A DNA stretch of 54,408 nucleotides from CAZAJT01 sp964485585 (GTDB taxonomy: Bacteria; Patescibacteriota; Microgenomatia; UBA1406; GWC2-37-13): assembly GCA_964485585.1 (NCBI GenBank), contig CAZAJT010000003.1, positions 1 to 54,408 on the forward strand. The letters run 5' to 3'. Under the pieces are notes generated by a model. That model worked only from the letters and a program-made list of their open reading frames with translations. It was not told where the DNA came from and made no database searches. Shown in pieces: positions 47,455-54,408 of this stretch (positions within the stretch are counted from its first letter, which is position 1; each line of letters begins with the position of its first letter). A program made the position numbers and the translations under genes.

Positions 47455-48558
47455 TTACGGAAATATATTGGGGGAGAATTCCGGCGATACACGGGGAGTC
47501 TGAAGAGCAGGAAGGGACAACGCCGACTCAAACGATCGGTAAAACTGCGACTCCGATGTAGTCCCAAAATCTAACTGTTTTACCGCAGCGATAACAGACC
47601 GCAGCTCGGTCCCCTGTTCTAAATTTTGATACGCCTCGGTGTTTTCTAATGCTTTCAACGCAAGTGAAGCAGCAGCGTTATCGAGTACGACCGCAAATCT
47701 TCCTTTTTGTTTATTGAAGCGATAAAGAGCTTCACTAAGGAATTCCGTCTGAGTTTGTCTGCCGTTTTGAATTGCGGCTACCTCGGTAGGCAATCCGTAT
47801 TCCTTCAATTTCTTTGCCGTTTCTTGCAGCCAGATGTTTTGGAGCGCAATCATAAGCGCTCCTTTTACCCATACATATGTCTCGAGACTTTCAGTTAACG
47901 CGTCGGAAAGCTGATTTGGTGTTCGTATGATACGAATGGCATAGGATATTCCTTCAAAGTACGTCTGATAGTTTTTTCCAGACACATCTTTTTCTTTCAT
48001 TTCAGTTAAAATAACCGGTGTCCCGTCAGGATGCAAAGAGAATCCGCTCGGGACGCGTTGTTTTTCTTCTGCGCGCATCAAACTAATATAGGGTATTACA
48101 ACCTCAGTATCACGCTGAACAAAATAAGGAAGTGGTGCGTTTACTGCATTACCTCTATATCCATAGATGCCGGGAAATCGGGCTGCTTTATCAGGAGCGG
48201 GTATATTGAGATACTCAATCCCAACATCTGAACCGGTATGTTTGAAAACTACACCGCCCAGCAAAATTGATCCCGGATATGGATCAGTATAGAGAGGGAT
48301 AGTATATCGCTCTATCACAGCTTTCGTGGGAGATTCAGGGAGATTCTGAATCGCTTCGAAAAACAACTGCCGTGCCCGGGGAGAGTCTATCTCATTAAAA
48401 CGTTCGGGAGGCTGCGGAGACGGTGCTTTTTTCTCTATAGACTTCGGTCTCGGTGGAGTCTGAGGAGCACATGCAGCCAAACTAAGCGCGACCAAACCTT
48501 CGGTCGCATATGCGGCCCGATTCAAAAACTCTCTTCGTGAAGCTAACCGTTTTTCCAT
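47455..48558 (-). CDS. Tat-exported lipoprotein of unknown function (paralogue 1)
   Basis: 367 aa. ASRREFLNRAA is the twin-arginine motif; VALSLAAC gives a lipobox with Cys30. After a Pro-rich linker comes a domain beginning ARQLFFEAIQNLPESPTKAV that parallels the start of the next protein's mature part. No known family. It follows that gene after 6 bp, so it is the second gene of an operon. Confidence 0.78.
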   Translation of the reverse strand: MEKRLASRREFLNRAAYATEGLVALSLAACAPQTPPRPKSIEKKAPSPQPPERFNEIDSPRARQLFFEAIQNLPESPTKAVIERYTIPLYTDPYPGSILLGGVVFKHTGSDVGIEYLNIPAPDKAARFPGIYGYRGNAVNAPLPYFVQRDTEVVIPYISLMRAEEKQRVPSGFSLHPDGTPVILTEMKEKDVSGKNYQTYFEGISYAIRIIRTPNQLSDALTESLETYVWVKGALMIALQNIWLQETAKKLKEYGLPTEVAAIQNGRQTQTEFLSEALYRFNKQKGRFAVVLDNAAASLALKALENTEAYQNLEQGTELRSVIAAVKQLDFGTTSESQFYRSFESALSLPALQTPRVSPEFSPNIFP

Positions 48559-48564
48559 AAACTA

Positions 48565-49587
48565 TTACCTTATTAATCTAACCGGTTTATCCAAAACCTC
48601 TTCCTTAATACCTGGGTAAAAAGTCGCCAGTTCAAGAAGATTTGCGGAGTTAAAAATTCTCATTATCCTCAATCCGTCTACTAAGGCCTTATCGTCATTT
48701 GCAACAACCTTTTTCATCCTTTGAGATATTCTTCCTAATTCCAGAGCAAAACCAGACACGTCTGAACCTCTATGCATGGCTAAATAATCATCTGAGGAAA
48801 ACTGAATCCAATCAAGGGTATCACGTAGGTATGAGGCGCGCGGATAAACCATTACTACAGGTAAACCTTCACGTGATGCAACGTAAGAGGAAACGACATC
48901 TGTAGCCATCTGGTCAAACCTGCCAAAGTATACCGAATAACTTTCATCGGGATTTATTTCAGTAAAAGTAAACCCATTGAAAACAAGAAGATCTGGATAT
49001 TTGAGTCTCGGAGTAACAATACTATTATCATTTATCACCTTCCCTAAAGCTCTATCCTCTCTCATGGCAGTATCAAAGTTACCAAGTTCATGAGTAAAAC
49101 CACTTCTTAAATAAACAATGCCAGGAACTTTCTCATCAACCTCAACTTCCGGATGTCTTATTATTTGATTACTCCCAAAAGCTCCAAAATTAAACTCTAC
49201 TTTCCCGACTGTTCTTTTTACCGGATTTATAGGCACTTTCCCAGGTGTTTGTTCCTGCGCTTTCCTTTGTGAAATATCATAGGAAAGCATTACATTTTGC
49301 ATGATATGCTCAGGAGTTAAACCAGATCCTGCAAATTGCACATATGCCCGAACCCAGAGAGGAGCAACATAATTTACAGCTACTTCTTTGTTCAGAGGCG
49401 TTGTTGAATAAAGCTGATCTACTCTTCTTAGCTGTTCGGATAAGGGAAGGCTCCGAATCTCTTCGAAAAATAGGGACTCATTGTCTTTTCTCGGCCCACA
49501 TGCAGCAAACAATGCGGTTGCGAGGAGACTCGATCCTGCTGCTGCGCTTTTTACCAAAACATCTCGCCGTGAATACGTTTCTGACAT
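48565..49587 (-). CDS. Tat-exported lipoprotein of unknown function (paralogue 2)
   Basis: 340 aa. TYSRRDVLVKSAAAG twin-arginine motif; ATALFAAC lipobox with Cys30, the same position as in paralogue 1. LFFEEIRSLPLSEQLRRVDQLYSTTPLNKEVA is similar to the matching part of paralogue 1. TATAAT (49594-49599) ends 6 nt before the ATG. Likely displayed on the outer face of the membrane. Confidence 0.78.
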   Translation of the reverse strand: MSETYSRRDVLVKSAAAGSSLLATALFAACGPRKDNESLFFEEIRSLPLSEQLRRVDQLYSTTPLNKEVAVNYVAPLWVRAYVQFAGSGLTPEHIMQNVMLSYDISQRKAQEQTPGKVPINPVKRTVGKVEFNFGAFGSNQIIRHPEVEVDEKVPGIVYLRSGFTHELGNFDTAMREDRALGKVINDNSIVTPRLKYPDLLVFNGFTFTEINPDESYSVYFGRFDQMATDVVSSYVASREGLPVVMVYPRASYLRDTLDWIQFSSDDYLAMHRGSDVSGFALELGRISQRMKKVVANDDKALVDGLRIMRIFNSANLLELATFYPGIKEEVLDKPVRLIR

Positions 49588-49694
49588 GTTAATATTATAC
49601 TATAAGATAACGAATAATGCGCTATTCCCTACTCCACAGATTGTTCTGACAAGCTACCTGTAGCAGACGCCGCTGCGGAGAGACGACTATATAA

Positions 49695-50153
49695 TTAAGA
49701 GTCTACTGGATAAGGGTTCCCGTCAAATTTATACATCCTGAATTTTCCCCCTTCATTATATATTCTAAACTCTCCAGCTATTATTTCTCCTTTGGATACA
49801 CCCGCATACATGACTCCATCACGCGCTGCATCAGCGCTTGATTTATCATCACCATATTCTTTAACGAAAACAGCTACATCACTTGAGATTTTCCCAGAAA
49901 ATCTCGCCGTCCCCAAACAATCTTCTATGGTCCCATTTATGCCGTCGTCTCCTAAGTAAACTTCAAAAAGGCCTCGCGCCGGCACTTGCATATCCCAAGT
50001 ACCAATATAATCTGGTGTTGTCCCTTCCATTACTCTCCCTTCGGTAACCGCCCGATATTGCCTTTCCAAAAGCTCTCTTTCAAGTAACAGTGTTTTGTCC
50101 GGCTCAAGCCCACAGACGATGTCAGCTCGTTCATATCTTCTTTCAGGAGTATC
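49695..50153 (-). pseudogene. Same-frame continuation of the 50154 gene beyond an amber stop
   Basis: The 152 codons after TAG at 50154-50156 stay open in the same frame (DTPERRYERADIVCGLEPD then ...RQYRAVTEG) to the stop at 49695. The second part (GTWDMQVPARGLFEVYLGDDGINGTIED...GEFRIYNEGGKFRMYKFDG) looks like a compact beta domain. The only possible separate starts are TTG at 50069 or ATG at 50030, neither with an SD or promoter. It may be a broken half, a readthrough product or an independent small gene. Confidence 0.6.
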
Positions 50154-50756
50154 CTAGTGCCACGGCGGTATAAAAACTTCTTCAGCCCTATATTCTCCAA
50201 TAGATACCCCTCTCTGGTTGAACGGATCCAGATTCAGCAATAACGCATCAGTATGCCCTCTTCCTAAAATAACGATGGCTGGCTGCGTTGCTTGAATCTG
50301 ATCAAATATTGCTTTTTCACGTTCAAACACGAAGATGTATTCGGCCTCAACCTGCGCCCTATGCATCCTTTGCATAACTCTTTCAGGAAAGCCGCCTTCT
50401 TTCATTTCTCGCTCTAAGACATCAATGAGCGATATTGCCTCTAAATGCTTTTCAAGATATTTTTTGTATGTCTCAAAATCTTCAAGATAGACCACATTCA
50501 AACCCCTTCTTTTGCAAAGTCTTCGAATCCTACCCCAGTAGAACTTAGTTGATTCGGTAAAATCTATGATCCGTCCTCGCATCTCATACGGCTGTTGTAA
50601 CTCCGGACAATCCTCAATACCAACTGAGGTGCCGGGCGGAAGCGTGAGCAGATCTCTCATTAGTTCTCTGCTGGGAGCAATAAGAATGTCAGAAGTCGTT
50701 ATTCCAGCTATCTCTGTTCTGCTCCCGTGCATTACTCCATACACTCGTTCTGCCAT
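50154..50756 (-). CDS. Unknown protein, weakly TraB/ChaN-like
   Basis: 200 aa up to the amber stop. RVYGVMHGSRTE, SVGIEDCPELQ and AIVILGRGHTDALLL are arranged like the GxxH, Glu and GxxH motifs of the TraB/Tiki/ChaN superfamily, but this is a guess from motif spacing. No signal peptide. TATAAT (50764-50769) ends 7 nt before the ATG. Confidence 0.6.
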   Translation of the reverse strand: MAERVYGVMHGSRTEIAGITTSDILIAPSRELMRDLLTLPPGTSVGIEDCPELQQPYEMRGRIIDFTESTKFYWGRIRRLCKRRGLNVVYLEDFETYKKYLEKHLEAISLIDVLEREMKEGGFPERVMQRMHRAQVEAEYIFVFEREKAIFDQIQATQPAIVILGRGHTDALLLNLDPFNQRGVSIGEYRAEEVFIPPWH

Positions 50757-50764
50757 GATTGGGA

Positions 50765-50945
50765 TTATAGCATAGATCTTAGATCTTAGATGTTAGATGA
50801 TAGATGTTATGGAGCATGTATCATGTAGCAAGTAGTGGGTATTTTTACATTTTACTTTTTCATTTTGATTTTTAATATTTGATCTTTGATTTATTTCTAA
50901 GATCTAAGATCTAATAGTCATCCGTAGGAATCCGTTATAAGTCCG
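50765..50945. repeat. Intergenic word repeats next to leuS
   Basis: Iterations of AGATCTTAGATCTTAGATGTTAGATG, GCATGTATCATGTAGCAAG and ATCCGTAGGAATCCG. The same words occur at 53684-53795 on the other side of leuS and, in part, inside leuS. Confidence 0.6.
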
Positions 50946-50947
50946 TG

Positions 50948-53629
50948 TCAATCTCTCAAAACGAAGTTTAAAATCTTCCCCTTCACGTAGATCGCTTGGT
51001 AATCTTTACTCGCAAGGTAGCGCTGAACCTTTTCATCTTCTTTTGCTTTCTGTACGACCGTAACTTCATCTACTTGGTCTGCGGGAACAACAACAACCGA
51101 TCGGACTTTTCCATTCACTTGAACCGGAATACTTACTTCTGCTTCCTGCAACAGCGAGGCGTCAACTGCCGGCCATTGTGAAAGATGAATCGAAGTTTTC
51201 TCGCCAAGTACATCTCGCCATAACTCTTCGGTGATAAACGGCGCAAACGGAGCTAAAATCTGCAGAAACTTCTTTACATTTTCTTTTGAAAGGTTCCCCC
51301 TCTTTTCCCATTCATTCACAAACTCCATCATTGCGGCAATCGCAGTGTTAAATTTTACTGCTTGAATGTCATTTGATACTTTTTGTATCGTTTTATGGAG
51401 CTTTTGTACCAGTTTCTTATCCTCGATTAGTTCTGGGTTCTGAGTTCTGGGTTCTGGGTTGTACGCAGAACGCATAACGCCAGACTCATAACTCATAACT
51501 AATTTCCACACCCTACTCACAAACCGATATGCCCCTTGGAGCGCAGTGGTAGACCAGGAAATCTCCTGATTGAAAGGCGCCATAAACATTTCATATATTC
51601 TCATGGCATCCGCTCCGAATTCTGCAACAACATCATCCGGATTAATGACGTTCCCAAATGATTTACTCATCTTCCGACGATCAATCGCTAAGACAATGCC
51701 AACATTCCGCAACCTGATAAACGGTTCAGTAAAATCCACGAGCTTTAAATCGTACATCGCCTTTATCCAGAAGCGGGAATAAAGTAAATGAAGGACAGCA
51801 TGCTCGGCACCACCGATGTACCAATCCGTTGGAAGCCAGGAGCTTCTGGAATTTTTAATTTTCAATTTCCAATTTTCAATTGATGGAGGTTTTTTGTTCT
51901 GAGTTCTGAGTTCTGAGCTCTGAGTTTGCGCGAAGCGAATAAAATACCAACACGACCCTGCCCAATTTGGCATCGTATCGGTTTCTCGGCGCGCCGGTCC
52001 GCTACACTGCGGACAGGTTGTTTGTACGAACGAATCAATCTGCGCCAGCGGAGAATCGCCTGTTTCCGACGGTTCATAACTTTTCACATACGGCAATTCT
52101 AATGGTAAATTTTTTTCATCAATCGGAAACCAACCATACAGGCTTTCCTGCACCTCTTTGGTCACTTTTGATATATTATGATCATACTTTCGAATTTCCT
52201 TGGTATTCCACCATGAAATCTTTTTATCAGCACAGCTCTGACAGAATATCATCGGAATCGGTTCTCCCCAATAGCGCTGACGGGAAAATATCCAGTCACG
52301 CAGGTGATAACTAACCACCCGCTTTCCCCACCCTTTCTCTTCAAGAAAGTCCATAATCTTAGGTATCGCATCATGAATGTCTAAACCATTCAAGAAATCT
52401 GAATTAATCATGGTTCCTTTCTCTTCCTGCACCTGTTCTTTTTGGGTGATCGCCGAAGTGTCGCCATCGTTCCCAACAACAACTCTCACAATCTCTATGC
52501 CAAACTCTTTTGCAAACTCAAAATCCCGCATGTCATGCCCGGGCACGCCAACGACAGCGCCGGTACCAAATCCTGACAATACGAAATCTGAAACCCAGAT
52601 AGGGAGTGGTTTACCGTTTAAGTCGTTCACCGCATAATATCCCGTGAAAACGCCGGTCTTTTTCCGTCCTTCTGCGATGCGTTCAAGATCGGTCTTTGAG
52701 GCCGCTGCGTCAACATATTTTTTCAACGGTATACTATACTGCGGTGTGGTATTTTTGTCCGCCAAAATCTTTTTTACAAACTCATGTTCGGGCGCAAGCA
52801 CGATAAACGTCGCGCCAAAGTTCGTATCAGGCCGGGTAGTGAAGCATGTTAGCTTGCCAATTGTTTTGGATGTTGGATTCTTACCTGTTGGCTCTAAGAT
52901 CTGAGATCTAAAATCTAAGATCTTGTATGTGATATTGATTCCTTCTTTTCTCCCAATCCAATTCTTCTGCATGTCTAAGATACCAGACGGCCAATCCAAT
53001 CCATTTAAATCTTCTAGTAACCGATCTGCATAGGCGGTAATGCGAAATATCCACTGTGGAAGGGAACGCCGCGAAATCGGCTTGCCGCACCGTTCATGCA
53101 TGCCATTCGGCAACACTTCTTCCTCAGCCAGCCCCGTTTTACAAAATTCACAGTAGTAAACATCAATGTCTGATTTATAGAGCAAACCCATTGTAAAAAA
53201 CTGGATAAAGAGCCATTGAGTCCATTGGTAGTATTCAGGATCAGTGGTAGCAAACTCACGACTCCAATCATAGGATAATCCAACCATTTTCATCTGCCGT
53301 TTGAAGTTGGCAATATTCTGCGGCACCAGATCCATCGGGTTTTTCTTTGCTTTAATCGCAGCATTCTCAGCCGGCAGACCAAATGCATCCCATCCCATCG
53401 GATGCAAAACACTATAGCCTTTCATACGGAAGTAACGGGCGATGATATCCGTACCGGTGTACACCCGAACATGACCGACATGGAGACCGGCGCCGGAAGG
53501 ATAGGGAAACATGACCAAAATATATTGTTTCTTCTGTTTTTCCGCAGGCTCAAGAGCCTGATATATCTGCTCCTGTTCCCACTGCTCTATCCACTTCTGC
53601 TCAAACTCTTTCGGCTGATACTTTTTCAT
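50948..53629 (-). CDS. leuS: Leucyl-tRNA synthetase
   Basis: 893 aa. Charges tRNA-Leu. HIGH motif: FPYPSGAGLHVGHVRVYT (HVGH about 50-53); CP1 editing domain around TCFTTRPDTNFGATF and VPGHDMRDFEFA; KMSKS motif: RRKMSKSFGNVINPDDV; then anticodon-binding and C-terminal domains ending in YVKGKILNFVLRD. The start at 53629 follows TATAAT by 6 nt. Three segments (residues about 235-254, 568-594 and 710-734) are not expected in the family and are encoded by repeat-like DNA. Confidence 0.96.
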   Translation of the reverse strand: MKKYQPKEFEQKWIEQWEQEQIYQALEPAEKQKKQYILVMFPYPSGAGLHVGHVRVYTGTDIIARYFRMKGYSVLHPMGWDAFGLPAENAAIKAKKNPMDLVPQNIANFKRQMKMVGLSYDWSREFATTDPEYYQWTQWLFIQFFTMGLLYKSDIDVYYCEFCKTGLAEEEVLPNGMHERCGKPISRRSLPQWIFRITAYADRLLEDLNGLDWPSGILDMQKNWIGRKEGINITYKILDFRSQILEPTGKNPTSKTIGKLTCFTTRPDTNFGATFIVLAPEHEFVKKILADKNTTPQYSIPLKKYVDAAASKTDLERIAEGRKKTGVFTGYYAVNDLNGKPLPIWVSDFVLSGFGTGAVVGVPGHDMRDFEFAKEFGIEIVRVVVGNDGDTSAITQKEQVQEEKGTMINSDFLNGLDIHDAIPKIMDFLEEKGWGKRVVSYHLRDWIFSRQRYWGEPIPMIFCQSCADKKISWWNTKEIRKYDHNISKVTKEVQESLYGWFPIDEKNLPLELPYVKSYEPSETGDSPLAQIDSFVQTTCPQCSGPARRETDTMPNWAGSCWYFIRFAQTQSSELRTQNKKPPSIENWKLKIKNSRSSWLPTDWYIGGAEHAVLHLLYSRFWIKAMYDLKLVDFTEPFIRLRNVGIVLAIDRRKMSKSFGNVINPDDVVAEFGADAMRIYEMFMAPFNQEISWSTTALQGAYRFVSRVWKLVMSYESGVMRSAYNPEPRTQNPELIEDKKLVQKLHKTIQKVSNDIQAVKFNTAIAAMMEFVNEWEKRGNLSKENVKKFLQILAPFAPFITEELWRDVLGEKTSIHLSQWPAVDASLLQEAEVSIPVQVNGKVRSVVVVPADQVDEVTVVQKAKEDEKVQRYLASKDYQAIYVKGKILNFVLRD
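51427..51500. repeat. Repeat-derived in-frame segment in leuS (third)
   Basis: Iterated TTCTGGGTTCTGAG words followed by CATAACGCCAGACTCATAACTCATAAC, read on the minus strand as SGVMRSAYNPEPRTQNPEL. Confidence 0.8.
51848..51926. repeat. Repeat-derived in-frame segment in leuS (second)
   Basis: AATTTTTAATTTTCAATTTCC words followed by TTCTGAGTTCTGAGTTCTGAG iterations, read on the minus strand as SSELRTQNKKPPSIENWKLK. Confidence 0.82.
52868..52925. repeat. Repeat-derived in-frame segment in leuS (first)
   Basis: GATGTTGGATTC and CTAAGATCTGAGATCTAAAA words, as in intergenic DNA at 13190-13385, read on the minus strand as LDFRSQILEPTGKNPTSKT within the editing domain. Confidence 0.82.
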
Positions 53630-53683
53630 GCTGACATTATACACAATCGATTAACACGGATTTCTAACGAATTCTCATGGACG

Positions 53684-53795
53684 ACTATTAGATCCTAGAT
53701 CTTGGATCTTAGAGCATGTAGCAAGTGAATAATTATTGTTTTTCAAAAACGTTTTTTGTTACATGTTACATGCTTCATGCTACATGACATCTATC
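53684..53795. repeat. Intergenic word repeats downstream of rbp
   Basis: TAGATCCTAGATCTTGGATCTTAGAG, GCATGTAGCAAGTG, CAAAAACG-TTTTTTG and ACATGTTACATGCTTCATGCTACATG. Between the leuS promoter and the rbp terminator. Confidence 0.6.
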
Positions 53796-53800
53796 ATCTA

Positions 53801-53831
53801 AATAGGGATAGGCCAATGGCCTATCCCTATT
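53801..53831 (-). terminator. Terminator hairpin of the RNA-binding protein gene
   Basis: AATAGGGATAGGCC-AAT-GGCCTATCCCTATT is a perfect 14-bp stem with a 3-base loop, 22 bp after the stop of the minus-strand gene, with a short TTT after the stem. Confidence 0.8.
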
Positions 53832-53853
53832 CGTTTATTGACAATGAATGGTA

Positions 53854-54189
53854 TTATCTATCTCCACCATAGCCACCACCACCATAGCCACCTCTGCGAG
53901 GACCGCGTCGGTCGCCACCACCTCCAAAAGAATTGCGAGGTCGGGGTGGTCGAGCTTCTGAAACAACAAGCTTACGACCTTGATTATCTTGACCATTGAG
54001 CATGTCAATTGCCGCCTGCGCTTCTTCAGGTGTAGCCATCTCAACAAATCCGAAACCCTTTGATCTACCGCTATCCTGGAAGCGAATTACGCTTGCCGAC
54101 ACTACATTTCCTGCTGGGGAAAAGAGCTCTTTTAGATTGTCGTCACTTATCTCGTAAAGAAGATTTCCTACGTATAATTTTGTGCCCAT
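53854..54189 (-). CDS. RRM-type RNA-binding protein, Gly-rich tail
   Basis: 111 aa. RNP2 is KLYVGNL, RNP1 is SKGFGFVEM, followed by the Gly/Arg-rich tail RNSFGGGGDRRGPRRGGYGGGG. Such single-RRM proteins are RNA chaperones, often cold-induced, in cyanobacteria and CPR. Unlike most genes here it has a long leader and an extended SD (GGGGGTGAG) 11 nt before the ATG. Confidence 0.94.
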   Translation of the reverse strand: MGTKLYVGNLLYEISDDNLKELFSPAGNVVSASVIRFQDSGRSKGFGFVEMATPEEAQAAIDMLNGQDNQGRKLVVSEARPPRPRNSFGGGGDRRGPRRGGYGGGGYGGDR

Positions 54190-54401
54190 TTATCTGATCT
54201 CACCCCCTTCCATGAAAGAATTGGAATACAATTCCTGCGAAGTAGCTTTGTAAATAATGAAGTCTAACTGTAAGCTGAAATCTGATACCTGATCGCTGAT
54301 TCTCACAACCCTTAAAACCTTTTGCCTTAATCCCTTAGTACGAAACTAAAGACGAAATCAATAATTGTTTCTATTATAAACCACTCGCAGAGGAAATGCA
54401 A
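54190..54401 (-). promoter_or_regulatory. Promoter and about 175-nt leader of the RRM gene
   Basis: TTGCAT (54396-54401), exact 17-bp spacer, TATAAT (54373-54378). The leader would run from about 54366 to 54190. Long leaders on RNA-chaperone genes often give temperature-dependent control; that is an analogy, no specific structure was identified. Confidence 0.65.
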
Positions 54402-54408
54402 CTGTCTA

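Noticed and set aside
50154..50156. Amber recoding as a genome-wide alternative code
   Set aside because: mreB ends at TAG in the expected place and no suppressor-type tRNA was seen in the window.
1..54408. CRISPR array
   Set aside because: No regularly spaced repeats with unique spacers; the repeats found are dispersed palindromes or word iterations.

Overview
The window looks like chromosomal DNA of an uncultivated bacterium of the Candidate Phyla Radiation (Patescibacteria), most likely a Microgenomates-type lineage. This is inference from gene style: a DUF2207 protein with a poly-glycine tail, a PEGA-domain protein, sortase, TagA-type glycosyltransferase, a minimal-type nucleotidyltransferase, many orphan proteins and very short intergenic regions. 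UGA and UAG both act as stops and the Trp tRNA is CCA, so the code is the standard bacterial one. No rRNA, CRISPR array, phage structural gene or replication origin was seen.

Layout. 0-8 kb: four toxin-antitoxin (TA) modules (brnTA, two RHH/PIN pairs, one Phd/PIN pair) among orphan membrane proteins, an APH-like kinase, tRNA-Trp, tRNA-Arg and a DUF2207 protein. 8-26 kb: mostly accessory DNA, with Tat-exported proteins, two giant unknown proteins (691 and 801 aa), a radical SAM protein, a fifth TA module and Shine-Dalgarno-led orphan genes, some in small operons, with hairpin leaders. 26-47 kb: more conserved genes: sigma-like factor, AlkA-type glycosylase, tRNA-Leu and tRNA-Ser, aminotransferase, TagA glycosyltransferase, MreB, PEGA protein, sortase, tRNA-Arg, Ndk, aldo/keto reductase, a sixth TA pair, prepilin peptidase, M16 peptidase, tRNA-Lys, a TP-rich secreted protein, a REP-associated tyrosine transposase (RAYT), HD protein, methyltransferase, MFS transporter and a seventh TA pair. 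47-54 kb: two paralogous Tat lipoproteins, a gene split by an in-frame amber codon, LeuRS and an RRM RNA-binding protein.

Three themes cut across the genes. (1) Transcription starts: more than 20 genes have a -10 hexamer ending 6-8 nt before the start codon, so most mRNAs are probably leaderless; all seven TA promoters have exact TTGACA with a 17-bp spacer. A minority class of orphan genes instead has strong AGGAGG sites and hairpin leaders. (2) Dispersed palindromic repeats: several families, one with TGTCAT/ATGACA ends, one next to TA modules. Repeat-like DNA also lies in frame inside at least five conserved genes (leuS three times, prepilin peptidase, alkA-like, radical SAM, DUF2207). (3) A RAYT transposase gene flanked by a perfect 14-bp inverted repeat is present and could be connected with the repeats. 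Together these suggest a small genome shaped by short mobile palindromes that tolerate or exploit insertion into coding sequence and beside TA modules.
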